From an uncultured Eubacteriales bacterium (GTDB lineage Bacteria; Bacillota; Clostridia; Oscillospirales; Oscillospiraceae): DNA of 64,000 bases. Where the stretch lies: assembly GCA_900546915.1 (NCBI GenBank), contig UREY01000006.1:1-64000 (forward strand), read 5' to 3'. The position numbers and the translations under genes are program-made. The notes beneath the pieces are model-generated. The model saw nothing but the letters and a program-made list of their open reading frames with translations, was not told where the DNA came from and made no database searches. Positions 7,633-16,453 of this stretch are shown piece by piece (position 1 is the stretch's first letter; each line of letters begins with the position of its first letter).

Positions 7633-8951
7633 GTTTTTTCACCAAGCTCTCCATATTTTTGCTTGAGACTTTGGACCATACGCTGCTGCTCCCGGGTCAG
7701 GCCGAATCCCATGGAGCGGCAGTTGTGGTCGTTTTTTAAAATGCAGAAGCACATGCGCTTCCAGCTGGGAATATCCCGGGTGGATTTGATGTCGTCTGTG
7801 TGGTCGGGAATTTTGCCCAAGAAGATGATGCGGGTGTTCCTCATGACGGTGTAGTTGGAGACGCCGTTGCGGCGGATCCGGTATCCGTGCGCCTCCAGCT
7901 CCCGGATGGTCTCCTCCTCCAGCCCGCCTCCCACCGTGTGCCAAAAGCGAATGGAGGTTTGAAATTTTTCGATGTAGCCCTTTCGCAGCCGGGCCGGCAG
8001 GGTGGCCAGCAGGAAGTGCGTGTAGGACTCCCAGGTGTGCCCCGGGGGCAGGGTGATGTTCCGGTACCCCATGGCCCGTGTTTTTCCGTATATGGCGCCG
8101 AAATTTGCCCCCTGCACCCGGCCGACCAGCTTGACCCAGATCTGAGGGTCAATGATCCGGTACAAGTTCAGGCTGTCTTTTGCGCTGTCGTTGAACGGCG
8201 AGGCCACGCGCATTTGGGAGGGCTTCAGGCCGGCCATGTAATACAGGTCGTACAGCCGGTTGTAATCATAATGGAAAATGGCGTTTGCGTGCCAGACGTC
8301 CCCGGTGGTCCAGTCATATAGGGGCGAAGCGGTCCACACGTCCTTGAATTGCTTGCTGATCCAGCAGGTATCCCGGTAGCCGTGTTTTTTGTTGAGAAAG
8401 CCGCTGTAGCGCTGGAGGGACTCGTCGGCGCGGATTCCCAGCAGGCAGACGGTTTTTCCATACCCGTGGGATATGCGGTACCAGCGGCAGAACTGCCGGG
8501 CCAGGTCCTCCTGGTGCATTTTGTAGCGGTATGTGGTGATGGGATTGTTCTGCAGGTGAATGACGTAGGGGTGCTCCGGCATGGGACGCACCCAGGCATC
8601 CTGCGCGGTGTCGTCCCATGGGTACCAGAACATCTCGTAGCTGCTCAGGGCGGTCCGCGTCGCCATGGGCAGGCACACCCAGTAGGGCTCCACGTCCTTC
8701 TCCACCCGCGCAAACGTGCGCTCGATGTACTGGGTGGTGGCGCTGTACTGCGCCTCGAAGTCCTGGTGAAACAGGCCGATGCGCCGCTGGGGGTAGTATT
8801 TTTTTTGGAAGTCCAGGACGAGGTTGAGCAAGAGGCCGCTGTCCTTTCCTCCGGAAAATGAGACGAAAATATTTTCAAATTCCCGAAATAGGAAGTGAAG
8901 GCGGTCTTGCAGGGCGTTGTATACGTTCTGATCCAGGTATGTCCGTTTCAT
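7620..8951 (-). CDS. PAPS reductase/DUF3440 family protein, IbrA-like
   Basis: The 443-residue protein begins with an adenine-nucleotide alpha-hydrolase (PP-loop) domain whose loop SGGKDS is at residues 33-38. The C-terminal part matches what I know of the DUF3440/IbrA family. The PP-loop activates substrates with ATP in sulfate reduction and RNA thiolation enzymes, but IbrA-type proteins lack the reductase Cys motif and their reaction is unknown. I placed the start at 8951. The frame extends upstream to 9041, but the extra residues overlap the promoter at 8998-9026 and lack a ribosome binding site. It forms a two-gene operon with the IbrB-like gene. Confidence 0.82.
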   Translation of the reverse strand: MKRTYLDQNVYNALQDRLHFLFREFENIFVSFSGGKDSGLLLNLVLDFQKKYYPQRRIGLFHQDFEAQYSATTQYIERTFARVEKDVEPYWVCLPMATRTALSSYEMFWYPWDDTAQDAWVRPMPEHPYVIHLQNNPITTYRYKMHQEDLARQFCRWYRISHGYGKTVCLLGIRADESLQRYSGFLNKKHGYRDTCWISKQFKDVWTASPLYDWTTGDVWHANAIFHYDYNRLYDLYYMAGLKPSQMRVASPFNDSAKDSLNLYRIIDPQIWVKLVGRVQGANFGAIYGKTRAMGYRNITLPPGHTWESYTHFLLATLPARLRKGYIEKFQTSIRFWHTVGGGLEEETIRELEAHGYRIRRNGVSNYTVMRNTRIIFLGKIPDHTDDIKSTRDIPSWKRMCFCILKNDHNCRSMGFGLTREQQRMVQSLKQKYGELGEKTWHS

Positions 8952-8997
8952 AGATGCCACCAGAGCTCCCGTTACAAGAAATAGAACATGCCTGCCT

Positions 8998-9026
8998 ATT
9001 ATATGACAAATTCTGACAAATTTCAA
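8998..9026 (-). promoter_or_regulatory. Promoter of the IbrA/IbrB-like operon
   Basis: Reading leftward, TTGAAA (9026-9021) and TATAAT (9003-8998) are separated by 17 bases, about 45 bases before the start codon. A direct repeat AATTTGTCA sits between and over the elements and could be an operator. Confidence 0.65.
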
Positions 9027-9222
9027 CGTTTTATCCCCCAATATAGCGGTAAAACCAGGGACCCAAACGGCCGCGCCGGAAAGGCGGAGGCTTGGGGGAA
9101 GGCCATCATGGAAAAGAAAAAACGCCGATGCGCCGGAAAAGACGTTGCTTCCGGATTGGCAGCGGCGGCCGGGGAGGGGATTTTCAACCCCGGAGGATCA
9201 AGGGTTTGCCGTAGGAAATGCG

Positions 9223-9252
9223 TTGACAGTGGGCCGGATGCTGGAGTACAAT
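9223..9252 (+). promoter_or_regulatory. Promoter of the aldo/keto reductase gene
   Basis: A perfect TTGACA at 9223-9228 and TACAAT at 9247-9252 lie 18 bases apart, about 100 bases before the ATG at 9356. The rest of the 8952-9355 gap shows no other gene. Confidence 0.65.
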
Positions 9253-9355
9253 ATAGTATCGTAACCGCAGCGCGTCCGGGTCGGCTCCCGGGCGCTTCGG
9301 GCGGAAGCGTGGATGCACCGCCGATTCCCGGCCGGTGAGAAAGGAAGGATTGTGT

Positions 9356-10489
9356 ATGATTTATCGGGAATTTCAGGATTTGAAGCTGTCGGCCCTGGGT
9401 ATGGGCTGTATGCGCCTGCCGGTGCAGGAAGGCGATGACAGCCGTGTAGATGAAGAAGCGACGGCGGCCATGGTGGACTACGCCATGGCGCATGGCGTCA
9501 ACTATTACGATACCGCCTGGGGCTACCATGGCGGCCATTCGGAGACGGCTCTGGGAAAGGCCCTGGCCAAGCATCCCAGAGATGGGTTTTATCTGGCGGA
9601 TAAGTTCCCCGGATACGACCTGTCCAATATGGGCAAGGTCCGGGAGATTTTTGAAGCGCAGCTGAAAAAATGCGGCGTTTCCTATTTTGACTTTTATCTG
9701 TTTCACAACGTCTGTGAGATGAACATCGACGCCTATCTGGACCCCCAATACGGCATTTTGGACTATTTGCTGGAGCAGAAAAAACAAGGCCGGATCCGCC
9801 ACCTGGGCTTTTCCTGCCACGGCAATCTGCCGGTTTTGAAGCGGTTCCTGGAGGCCTACGGCAGTCACATGGAGTTTTGCCAGCTGCAGCTCAACTACAT
9901 AGACTGGACGTTCCAGGAGGGGAAGACGAAGGTGGAGCTGCTGGAAGAGTACCACATTCCCGTCTGGGTGATGGAGCCCCTGCGGGGCGGCCGGTTGGCC
10001 CGGCTGACGGAGCAGGAGGCCGCGCCCCTGCAGGCCATGCGGCCGGAGGAGTCCGTTCCCGCCTGGGCCTTCCGCTTCCTCCAAAGCATCCCCAATGTGG
10101 GGGTCACCCTCTCCGGCATGTCCAATTTGGAGCAGCTGAAGGAAAATATCGCCACCTTTGCGGCGGAGAGGCCCCTGAGCGCTTCGGAGATGGAGGGGCT
10201 GCTGAAGACGGCGGAGCGTATGGTGAGCCAAACCGCCCTGCCCTGTACCGCCTGTCACTACTGCGTCAGCCATTGTCCCCAGGGCTTGGACATTCCGGCT
10301 CTGCTGGCGCTGTACAATGAGCATAGCTTCACCGGCGGAGGCTTCATCGCGCCCATGGCCCTCTCTGCGGTTCCCGGGGACAAGCAGCCCGGCGCCTGCA
10401 TCGGCTGCCGCAGCTGTGAGGCGGTCTGCCCGCAGCAGCTGAAAATCTCCGAGGCCATGGCCGATTTCGCAGCAAAGCTGGGCGGGTGA
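9356..10489 (+). CDS. Aldo/keto reductase with C-terminal Fe-S cluster domain
   Basis: The 377-residue protein has an N-terminal aldo/keto reductase TIM barrel. Asp52 and Tyr57 (YDTAWGYHGGHSE), Lys83 (ADKFPGY) and His of the LFHNV strand are in the expected order. The C-terminal extension holds two ferredoxin-like cysteine groups, CTACHYCVSHCP (C297, C300, C303, C307) and CIGCRSCEAVCP (C348, C351, C354, C358). They should hold two [4Fe-4S] clusters. Such fusions are frequent in anaerobic Firmicutes and presumably couple NAD(P)H or ferredoxin electrons to an unknown carbonyl substrate. The start at 9356 has AAAGGAAGG upstream, and the gene has its own promoter. Confidence 0.9.
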   Translation: MIYREFQDLKLSALGMGCMRLPVQEGDDSRVDEEATAAMVDYAMAHGVNYYDTAWGYHGGHSETALGKALAKHPRDGFYLADKFPGYDLSNMGKVREIFEAQLKKCGVSYFDFYLFHNVCEMNIDAYLDPQYGILDYLLEQKKQGRIRHLGFSCHGNLPVLKRFLEAYGSHMEFCQLQLNYIDWTFQEGKTKVELLEEYHIPVWVMEPLRGGRLARLTEQEAAPLQAMRPEESVPAWAFRFLQSIPNVGVTLSGMSNLEQLKENIATFAAERPLSASEMEGLLKTAERMVSQTALPCTACHYCVSHCPQGLDIPALLALYNEHSFTGGGFIAPMALSAVPGDKQPGACIGCRSCEAVCPQQLKISEAMADFAAKLGG

Positions 10490-10585
10490 GTGTTGGCCTT
10501 GCCCGGCGGCCTTTGGCCCATAACCCGGATTTTCCGCTGCCTGCAGGATGACCTGACTCCGGTTCTGTGCTGCTTCAAGAATGCC

Positions 10586-10614
10586 TTGACACGGCCTGCT
10601 TTTTCTGTTAGGAT
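10586..10614 (+). promoter_or_regulatory. Promoter of the tyrosine T-box operon
   Basis: A perfect TTGACA at 10586-10591 and TAGGAT at 10609-10614 lie 17 bases apart, placing the transcript start near 10621 just ahead of the T-box leader. Confidence 0.75.
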
Positions 10615-10620
10615 ACCCAA

Positions 10621-10885
10621 AAGAGGATACATGCGCGATGAAGGGAAGAAGTACCCAGGCAACCCGCTTTCAGAGAGCCCCCGGTTGGTGCAAGGAGGCA
10701 AGCGGCCCTGGCGAAATACCTCCCGGAGCGGCCTGCCTGAAGGCGCAGTAGGGCAGGACGGGTCGGCCCGTTACAGCCCCGGTTTGTAAAAACCATGAGG
10801 AGCCCGCCCCGGCGCGGGCTTGAATCAGAGGTGGTACCGCGTTTTTTACGCCCTCTGTCCCAACAGGGACAGAGGGCGTTCTTTC
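10621..10885 (+). promoter_or_regulatory. T-box leader, tyrosine specifier
   Basis: The leader shows the standard parts of a T-box riboswitch. Stem I has the distal AGAGAGCC and GGTTGGTG elements (about 10672-10690) and a specifier loop reading GAAATACC, whose UAC codon at 10717-10719 is tyrosine. The T-box motif AGAGGTGGTACCGCG is at 10827-10841. A competing terminator follows: CGCCCTCTGTCC (10849-10860) pairs with its complement up to 10878, then TTCTTT. Uncharged tRNA-Tyr would bind the specifier and the UGGN bulge and prevent termination. The identity agrees with tyrS being the second gene of the operon. Confidence 0.92.
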
Positions 10886-10970
10886 ACGGAAGCTGAGCCT
10901 GTGCCGAAAAACCGGCTTTACAATTTTGGAAGAGAATATGTGTAACGTGCTGGAGAAAGGAGCTTGTGAG

Positions 10971-12008
10971 ATGGACCAAGTTGCAATTACCTATTTGGGT
11001 CATGCCTGCTTCTGCCTGGAATCGGGTGGATTTCGGACGGTCATCGACCCCTATGCCGACGGGATGGTGCCGGGTTTGCCGCCCCTTCGGGTGGAGGCGG
11101 AGGCGGTGTATTGCAGTCATGCCCACGACGACCACAATTTCACCCGGGCGGTTGCCCTCCGGGAGTCCAAGGGATCGGGGCCTGAGGTGGAGCAGTGGCA
11201 GACGCCGCATGACCCGGAGGGCGGACGGAAGCGGGGGATGAATACGGTCCGGGTGTTTCACTTCGGCGCGCTCCGGGTGGCGCACCTGGGGGATTTGGGC
11301 CGTCCCCTCACGCCGGAGGAGGGGCAAAAGCTCCAGGGGGTGGACTGCCTTCTGGCGCCGGTGGGCGGATACTATACCATAGACGCCGAACAGGCCCGGG
11401 CGCTGGTGGAGCAGGTTCGGCCCCGGGTGACGATTCCCATGCACTACCGGACCCAGGACGGCGGATTTCCGGAGCTGAGCCAGCTGGAAGCGTTCACCGG
11501 AGGCTTCCCCGCAGTCAGCCGGGGCGGCAGCACGCTGCTGCTGAACGAGCAGACGCCGCAGCAGGTCCGGGTACTGACGCCGCTTTGCGCGTCGGAGATT
11601 TCGATTCGTTCCGGAGCGCGCCCGGCCCTGGAGCAGCTGCTGCATCTGTATGCCGATGCCGGTTGGGCCCGGTACACGGCGCAGCCGACCCTGCTGGACC
11701 AGGCGTACGACCGGTCTTTGGCCGTGTGGACGGCCTGGGACGGCGACTGCCTGGTGGGCGCGCTGCGGGCGGTGGGAGACGGCTGCACCGTGGCCTATAT
11801 CCAGGACCTTTTGGTGCTGCGGCAGTACCAACGCCGGGGAATCGGCGCCGGGCTTTTGCGGCAGGCCATGCAGCAGTTTGCGTCGGTGCACCGGCTGGTC
11901 CTGCTGACCGACGACCAGCCCGCCGTCCGGGCTTTCTATGAACACGCCGGCCTTCGGCAGGCCGGCCGGTACGGCTGCACGGCGTACGTGCGGTTTGCAA
12001 ATTCGTAA
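10971..12008 (+). CDS. Metallo-beta-lactamase-fold hydrolase fused to GNAT acetyltransferase
   Basis: The 345-residue protein joins two domains. Residues 1 to about 205 are an MBL-fold hydrolase of the UPF0173/Lactamase_B_3 type, with the metal-binding HAHDDH motif at residues 50-55, HLGD further on and PMHYRT near the domain end. Residues about 210-345 are a GNAT acetyltransferase with a QRRGIGAGLL acetyl-CoA loop. It is the first gene after the tyrosine T-box leader and lies 18 bases before tyrS, so it should be induced on tyrosine shortage. I used the ATG at 10971 because of AAAGGAG eight bases upstream; 10926 is an in-frame alternative. The link to tyrosine metabolism is not evident from either domain. 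Confidence 0.85.
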   Translation: MDQVAITYLGHACFCLESGGFRTVIDPYADGMVPGLPPLRVEAEAVYCSHAHDDHNFTRAVALRESKGSGPEVEQWQTPHDPEGGRKRGMNTVRVFHFGALRVAHLGDLGRPLTPEEGQKLQGVDCLLAPVGGYYTIDAEQARALVEQVRPRVTIPMHYRTQDGGFPELSQLEAFTGGFPAVSRGGSTLLLNEQTPQQVRVLTPLCASEISIRSGARPALEQLLHLYADAGWARYTAQPTLLDQAYDRSLAVWTAWDGDCLVGALRAVGDGCTVAYIQDLLVLRQYQRRGIGAGLLRQAMQQFASVHRLVLLTDDQPAVRAFYEHAGLRQAGRYGCTAYVRFANS

Positions 12009-12026
12009 GAACAGGGGGATCACAAA

Positions 12027-13253
12027 ATGAAATTGTATGACGAACTGGTGGCCCGGGGCCTCATTGCCCAGGTGACCAATGAAGCGGAAATTCGGGAGAT
12101 GATTGACCACGGCAAGGCCACGTTTTACATTGGCTTTGACCCCACGGCGGATTCTCTCCATGTGGGGCATTTTATGGCCCTGTGTCTGATGAAGCGGCTG
12201 CAAATGGCCGGAAACCGGCCCATTGCCCTAATCGGCGGCGGGACGGCCATGATCGGAGACCCCTCCGGCCGGACGGACATGCGTTCCATGATGACCCGGG
12301 AGGTCATTGCGCACAACAGCGCCTGCTTCAAAAAGCAAATGGAGCGCTTTATTGAATTCGGACCCGGCAAGGCGCAGATGGTGAACAATGCCGACTGGCT
12401 TCTGAATCTCAACTACGTGGAGTTCATCCGGGACATCGGCGCCTGCTTCTCGGTCAACAACATGCTCCGGGCGGAGTGCTTTAAGCAGCGGATGGAAAAG
12501 GGCCTGTCCTTCCTGGAGTTCAACTATATGCCCATGCAGTCCTATGACTTCTACTACCTCTTCCAGCACTACGGCTGCAATATGCAGTTCGGCGGCAACG
12601 ACCAGTGGTCCAATATGCTGGGCGGCACGGAGCTCATCCGGCGGAAGCTGGGGAAGGATGCCCATGCCATGACCATCACCCTTCTGCTCAACTCGGAGGG
12701 GAAGAAGATGGGAAAGACGGCCAGAGGCGCCGTGTGGCTGGACCCCAATAAGACCAGCCCCTTTGAGTTCTACCAGTACTGGCGGAATGTGGAGGATGCG
12801 GACGTGCTCAAGTGCATCCGGATGCTCACCTTCCTGCCCCTGGAGCAAATCGATGAAATGGCGAACTGGGCAGACGCCCAGCTGAACACCGCCAAGGAGA
12901 TCCTGGCCTTTGAGCTGACCAAACTGGTCCACGGCGAGGAGGAGGCCCAAAAGGCCCAGTCTGCCGCTAAGGCCCTCTTTGCAGGCGGCGGGGACGACAG
13001 CAGCATGCCGGAGACGGCGCTGCCGGAAGAGAAGCTGACGGAGGGGAAAATTGGAATCCTGAATCTGCTCACGGCCTGCGGCCTGACCGCCTCCAACGGA
13101 GAAGCCCGGCGTCTGGTGCAGCAGGGCGGCGTCTTTGTCAACGAGGAGAAGGTCCCGGGCATCGATTACGCCGTGACCCGGGAGCAGCTGGAGCAGGGCG
13201 TGAAAATCCGGAAGGGGAAGAAGGTCTTCCACAGAGTGGTCCTGGCCCCATGA
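12027..13253 (+). CDS. tyrS: Tyrosyl-tRNA synthetase
   Basis: The 408-residue cytoplasmic enzyme attaches tyrosine to tRNA-Tyr using ATP. It is a class I synthetase with the HIGH-type signature HVGH at residues 45-48, the tyrosine-specific FGGNDQWSN segment around residue 190, and a KMSKS-type loop KKMGKT near residues 226-231. A C-terminal S4 RNA-binding domain begins around residue 340 ([16 protein letters not shown]). Length is close to the usual 400-425 residues. The gene is under the tyrosine T-box, which senses the uncharged form of its own product tRNA. Its stop codon overlaps the start of the following acetyltransferase gene. Confidence 0.97.
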   Translation: MKLYDELVARGLIAQVTNEAEIREMIDHGKATFYIGFDPTADSLHVGHFMALCLMKRLQMAGNRPIALIGGGTAMIGDPSGRTDMRSMMTREVIAHNSACFKKQMERFIEFGPGKAQMVNNADWLLNLNYVEFIRDIGACFSVNNMLRAECFKQRMEKGLSFLEFNYMPMQSYDFYYLFQHYGCNMQFGGNDQWSNMLGGTELIRRKLGKDAHAMTITLLLNSEGKKMGKTARGAVWLDPNKTSPFEFYQYWRNVEDADVLKCIRMLTFLPLEQIDEMANWADAQLNTAKEILAFELTKLVHGEEEAQKAQSAAKALFAGGGDDSSMPETALPEEKLTEGKIGILNLLTACGLTASNGEARRLVQQGGVFVNEEKVPGIDYAVTREQLEQGVKIRKGKKVFHRVVLAP

Positions 13254-13720
13254 GTCGGGAGGTGCAATTTGGAAAGGCCCGAATCGGGGAATTTGCGGCG
13301 GTCAACCGCCTGGCCAGACAGGTCCATGAGCTTCATGTGGCCTGGCAGCCGGAAATCTTCCGCAAGACGGAATTTCCCATCTCCCAGGCCGCCTTCCGGG
13401 CGCTGGTGGAGGAGGAACGGCTGTACGTTCTGCGGGAGGGGGAAGCGCTTCTGGCCTATGGCATCGTGTCCTTCCGGCAGATGGACGGGCCCGGGCTGGC
13501 GCCCAGAGCCGTAATGAACCTGGAGCAGCTGTGCGTCTCAGAAGAACGCCGCCGCCGGGGTCTGGGGCGGCAGCTGCTGGAATGCCTGCTGCGCTTGGGC
13601 CGGGAGAGGGGCTGCACCGACCTGCAGCTGACCTGCGACCCCCACAATATAGAAGCGGCGGCCTTTTATCAGAAGCTGGGGATGACCGTCAAGACGGTGC
13701 AGTACCGGCTGAAGCTGTAG
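13250..13720 (+). CDS. GNAT family N-acetyltransferase
   Basis: The 156-residue protein is a single GNAT domain. Its acetyl-CoA-binding segment [18 protein letters not shown] is in the middle, and the C-terminal [13 protein letters not shown] is typical of the fold. Its ATG overlaps the tyrS stop (ATGA at 13250-13253), so translation is coupled and expression follows the tyrosine T-box. The substrate is not identifiable. It is distinct from the GNAT domain of the first gene in the operon, so one operon encodes two acetyltransferase domains. Confidence 0.88.
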   Translation: MSREVQFGKARIGEFAAVNRLARQVHELHVAWQPEIFRKTEFPISQAAFRALVEEERLYVLREGEALLAYGIVSFRQMDGPGLAPRAVMNLEQLCVSEERRRRGLGRQLLECLLRLGRERGCTDLQLTCDPHNIEAAAFYQKLGMTVKTVQYRLKL

Positions 13721-13803
13721 CGGCGGCCTGTCCGCAGGCCCCGGGTTGAATGGGAGAGAGGCGGCTTGTCCTGCGGGACATTCGGAAAGGCCCCTTCACG
13801 TGC

Positions 13804-13836
13804 CGGTTCCCTCAGGACATGCGCCTGAGGGAACCG
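13804..13836 (+). terminator. Strong hairpin ending the tyrosine operon
   Basis: CGGTTCCCTCAG at 13804-13815 pairs perfectly with 13825-13836 across a nine-base loop. The T run (CTTTT) begins only about 12 bases later, so it may be a weak terminator or an mRNA end-protecting hairpin. The rest of 13721-13939 holds nothing I can assign. Confidence 0.45.
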
Positions 13837-13939
13837 AGGGTTCGACTCTTTTACGGGGTTCTGCGACACAGAAGACACGAGATTTTATCTGAGGAAAATT
13901 CCCCAAAATCATGGGGACTGATCAGGTGGAGGAAATTTT

Positions 13940-14377
13940 ATGAGTACAATATGCGGAGCGAACTGCGACCTTTGCAGCCTCCGGGAGACCTGCCGGGGCT
14001 GTGCGGAAACCTGCGGCCGTCCCTTCGGCGGGGCCTGCCTTGCCGCCGAGTCCATAAAGGCCGGCGGCAAGGAGCGGTTTGCGGAACAGAAGCGGCAGCT
14101 GATCTCCCAGTTTAACGCCCTCGGCATCGAGGGTATGCCCGAAATCACCGAGCTTTTTTGCCTTTGCGGTTCGTTTGTCAATCTTGCCTACCCCATGCCC
14201 AACGGCCGGCAGGTGCAGCTCCTGGACGACAAAAACATCTATCTCGGCACGCAGGTGGAAGGAGCGGGGGAGGATCGATGCTTTGGACTGGTCGGAGGAA
14301 CAGATTTTCTCCTTGTCTGCACCTACGGCGAGGGAGGAACCGATCCCCAGCTTGTGATGTATCGGAAAACCTGCTGA
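13940..14377 (+). CDS. Small cysteine-rich protein, DUF3795-like
   Basis: The 145-residue protein begins with a dense cysteine cluster (CGANCDLCSLRETCRGCAETCG, eight Cys within about 25 residues, quoted here slightly past the core). This resembles the zinc- or iron-binding N terminus of DUF3795-type proteins. The C-terminal half (YPMPNGRQVQLLDDKNIYLG) is compact and cysteine-poor. A good ribosome binding site (GGTGGAGG) precedes the ATG. Function is unknown; metal binding is inferred only from the Cys spacing. It stands alone between the tyrosine operon and the A+T-richer island, with which it is convergent. Confidence 0.7.
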   Translation: MSTICGANCDLCSLRETCRGCAETCGRPFGGACLAAESIKAGGKERFAEQKRQLISQFNALGIEGMPEITELFCLCGSFVNLAYPMPNGRQVQLLDDKNIYLGTQVEGAGEDRCFGLVGGTDFLLVCTYGEGGTDPQLVMYRKTC

Positions 14378-14635
14378 AACTGCGAGCAGCCCCGAAGATA
14401 CAGACAGCAGAAGGAGCCCCGAAATAGAAAATATTTCGTTTGATGCCCGGTGGCGTAGCGTCAGCGGCGCTACCTCTGTTTTAGTTTGGATCGTTGGTGG
14501 TTGCAAAAGGGAATGGGTGTCAATGATCTCCGTTTGTTTCCTGGAAAAAGCTGGGTTTTGCCTGTACATGCATTTTGCTTTCAGGGAAACGAGAGAGATG
14601 CAGCTTGTGCAACGATACAATGTTTTATGACATAC

Positions 14636-15331
14636 CTACAGATCAGAGGGTAGGCACATAGATAAAGAACCGCGCGTTAGTCTGTATACTTGGTCGCATT
14701 GGCGGGCAATATCTAGATCGTGCGTTACGATCACAACGGCTTTATTTTTATAATTTACAGTCTCTCTTAAATACATCATTACAATGAGAGAATTTTCTTG
14801 ATCCAAAGCGCCTGTTGGTTCATCAGCCAGTATGATTTGCTGATCGCAAATCATACTGCGGATGATTGCAACACGTTGCCGCTCGCCGCCTGAAAGATTT
14901 CTTACCGTCGTATTTAATTTGTCGGTGACATGAAGCTTGTCGGCCAATTTTTGCGTGATTCTTCGGTATTCCGCAACGCTTTTTTTCCTTTTGCTGTATA
15001 AAGTGGGGACAAGAATGTTCTGCCATGCGCTATCTTCCTCGATCAAAGCAAAGTCCTGTACAATATACCCGAAATACCGATTGCGCAACTGACACCTTTG
15101 CCTGTCGTTTAAACGGCTTGTGTTTTGACCATCTACAAAAATCTCACCGGAATCAGGAGCCAAAACAATTCCCATTAAATTTAGAAGCGTTGTTTTGCCA
15201 CTGCCAGAGGGACCCATAATGGCGACCATCTTGCCCAATGAAACAGTCAGAGAAACATTGGATACAGCCTGTACTGTGGTGTCATGGTCCAAGAAGCTTT
15301 TGCTGACTTGACGAATTGATAATATATCCAT
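14636..15331 (-). CDS. ABC transporter ATP-binding protein (MacB/LolD type)
   Basis: The 231-residue protein is a MacB/LolD-type ATPase. Walker A is GPSGSGKTTLLN, the Q-loop is YIVQDFALIEE, the signature is LSGGERQR and Walker B is IILADEPTGALD. These ATPases drive FtsX-like permeases in antimicrobial peptide resistance, lipoprotein or bacteriocin systems. The ATG at 15331 has a GAGGGATT ribosome binding site, and the stop of the upstream permease shares one base with it (TAATG). The frame is open upstream to 15667, but only inside the permease gene. It is the last gene of a five- or six-gene minus-strand cassette. Confidence 0.9.
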   Translation of the reverse strand: MDILSIRQVSKSFLDHDTTVQAVSNVSLTVSLGKMVAIMGPSGSGKTTLLNLMGIVLAPDSGEIFVDGQNTSRLNDRQRCQLRNRYFGYIVQDFALIEEDSAWQNILVPTLYSKRKKSVAEYRRITQKLADKLHVTDKLNTTVRNLSGGERQRVAIIRSMICDQQIILADEPTGALDQENSLIVMMYLRETVNYKNKAVVIVTHDLDIARQCDQVYRLTRGSLSMCLPSDL

Positions 15332-16452
15332 TAATAATCCCTCCTCAAATTCCCCAAGCCGTTTAATGTACCGATTCTTCTCCCTGCATAGTTGGCCGAA
15401 AAAATATACAGAATGAAAATTAGAGAAACGAGTAACGGCAGGAGATACCATAACGCCATCTGATTGACAGCCAGAACATACACGATGCCGGCAATGGGAA
15501 GGGCATGCAAAGCGAGGACAAAGCCGCCCACACGTCGTTGAATCATGCCGATGGGCGCACCGTATAGGTGGTGTACGGTGTAATCGGCAACACGCACCTC
15601 GATCATTCGAATTATGTTGCACAGCAATAACAAAAGCAGCAATACACCCGATAAAATATAAAACCATATGTATAGTCTGTGCGCACGTATGGATGCAACT
15701 GTTGTTGTTTTTGTAAACTCCTCGGTTGATATCCCTCTATAGAGCGCACCATATTCATTATAAAACATGCTTTGGAGTTGGTTAATTTCTGCATCGGATG
15801 GATTCAAAAGTACCATGCGACCAAATACCTCGCTGCTTAATCTCCACCACGGAAACATTGCATCGATTGTTTGAAAGTCCCGTGTACAGAGAATGAGGGC
15901 GTTTGATAGCATGGGGTTTTCGGCTTCTATATAATATAAAGGATGAAATAGATCAAAATCTGACCCGACTGTACCGATGACATCGATTTTCTGACCTGCA
16001 ATCGTAAAACTCTTTCCAACATCCTCTTTGTGTGACTCTGGGGTAAAAAAGGCCATGGATGACTCGTAATCTAATCCTGCCAAATTGCCATACTGCCCAA
16101 AAAGAATAAGAATTGATCCGTATTTTGCATCTACAAATCCGTCATTCCCGATAAAAACATAGCTTCCTGCATTGCCATCGGCGGATAAATTGTGCTGTAA
16201 ATACGAAATTACGTCTGGAGAATTTGATATTTGCCGGTTGCTGGATGCAGGCTCCATTTGCGTGGGCATAAACTGAAACATAACAACTTCCTTGTCAATA
16301 TATGACCTGATGGAAGAATACTGCTTGCGAACAGAAGAAAAGCTAACAGATAAATAAAGAATTGCCATAGCTGTCATGGTTGCAACGATGATATAGAAAA
16401 TAGCCCAGGTCCATTCTTTTTGAATGTCCCGCAAAACCTGTTTTAGTACCAT
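15331..16452 (-). CDS. FtsX-like permease, bacteriocin-immunity type
   Basis: The 373-residue membrane protein has one N-terminal helix (about residues 17-37), a large extracytoplasmic domain and about three C-terminal helices. The segment ADYTVHHLYGAP precedes the last helices and has a near twin, YLVVHHLYGAT, in the neighbouring permease, so the two are paralogous halves of one transporter. Proteins of this kind (DUF1430/TIGR01654-like) accompany lactococcin 972 family peptides and are thought to give immunity. That family assignment is from pattern memory and needs a profile search. It is tightly coupled to the ATPase gene that follows. Confidence 0.7.
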   Translation of the reverse strand: MVLKQVLRDIQKEWTWAIFYIIVATMTAMAILYLSVSFSSVRKQYSSIRSYIDKEVVMFQFMPTQMEPASSNRQISNSPDVISYLQHNLSADGNAGSYVFIGNDGFVDAKYGSILILFGQYGNLAGLDYESSMAFFTPESHKEDVGKSFTIAGQKIDVIGTVGSDFDLFHPLYYIEAENPMLSNALILCTRDFQTIDAMFPWWRLSSEVFGRMVLLNPSDAEINQLQSMFYNEYGALYRGISTEEFTKTTTVASIRAHRLYIWFYILSGVLLLLLLLCNIIRMIEVRVADYTVHHLYGAPIGMIQRRVGGFVLALHALPIAGIVYVLAVNQMALWYLLPLLVSLIFILYIFSANYAGRRIGTLNGLGNLRRDY

Positions 16453-16453
16453 T

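Noticed and set aside
13825..13870. tRNA-like T-arm (GGTTCGACTC)
   Set aside because: The flanking bases give only a G-T-rich weak T stem and no acceptor, D or anticodon arms can be found.
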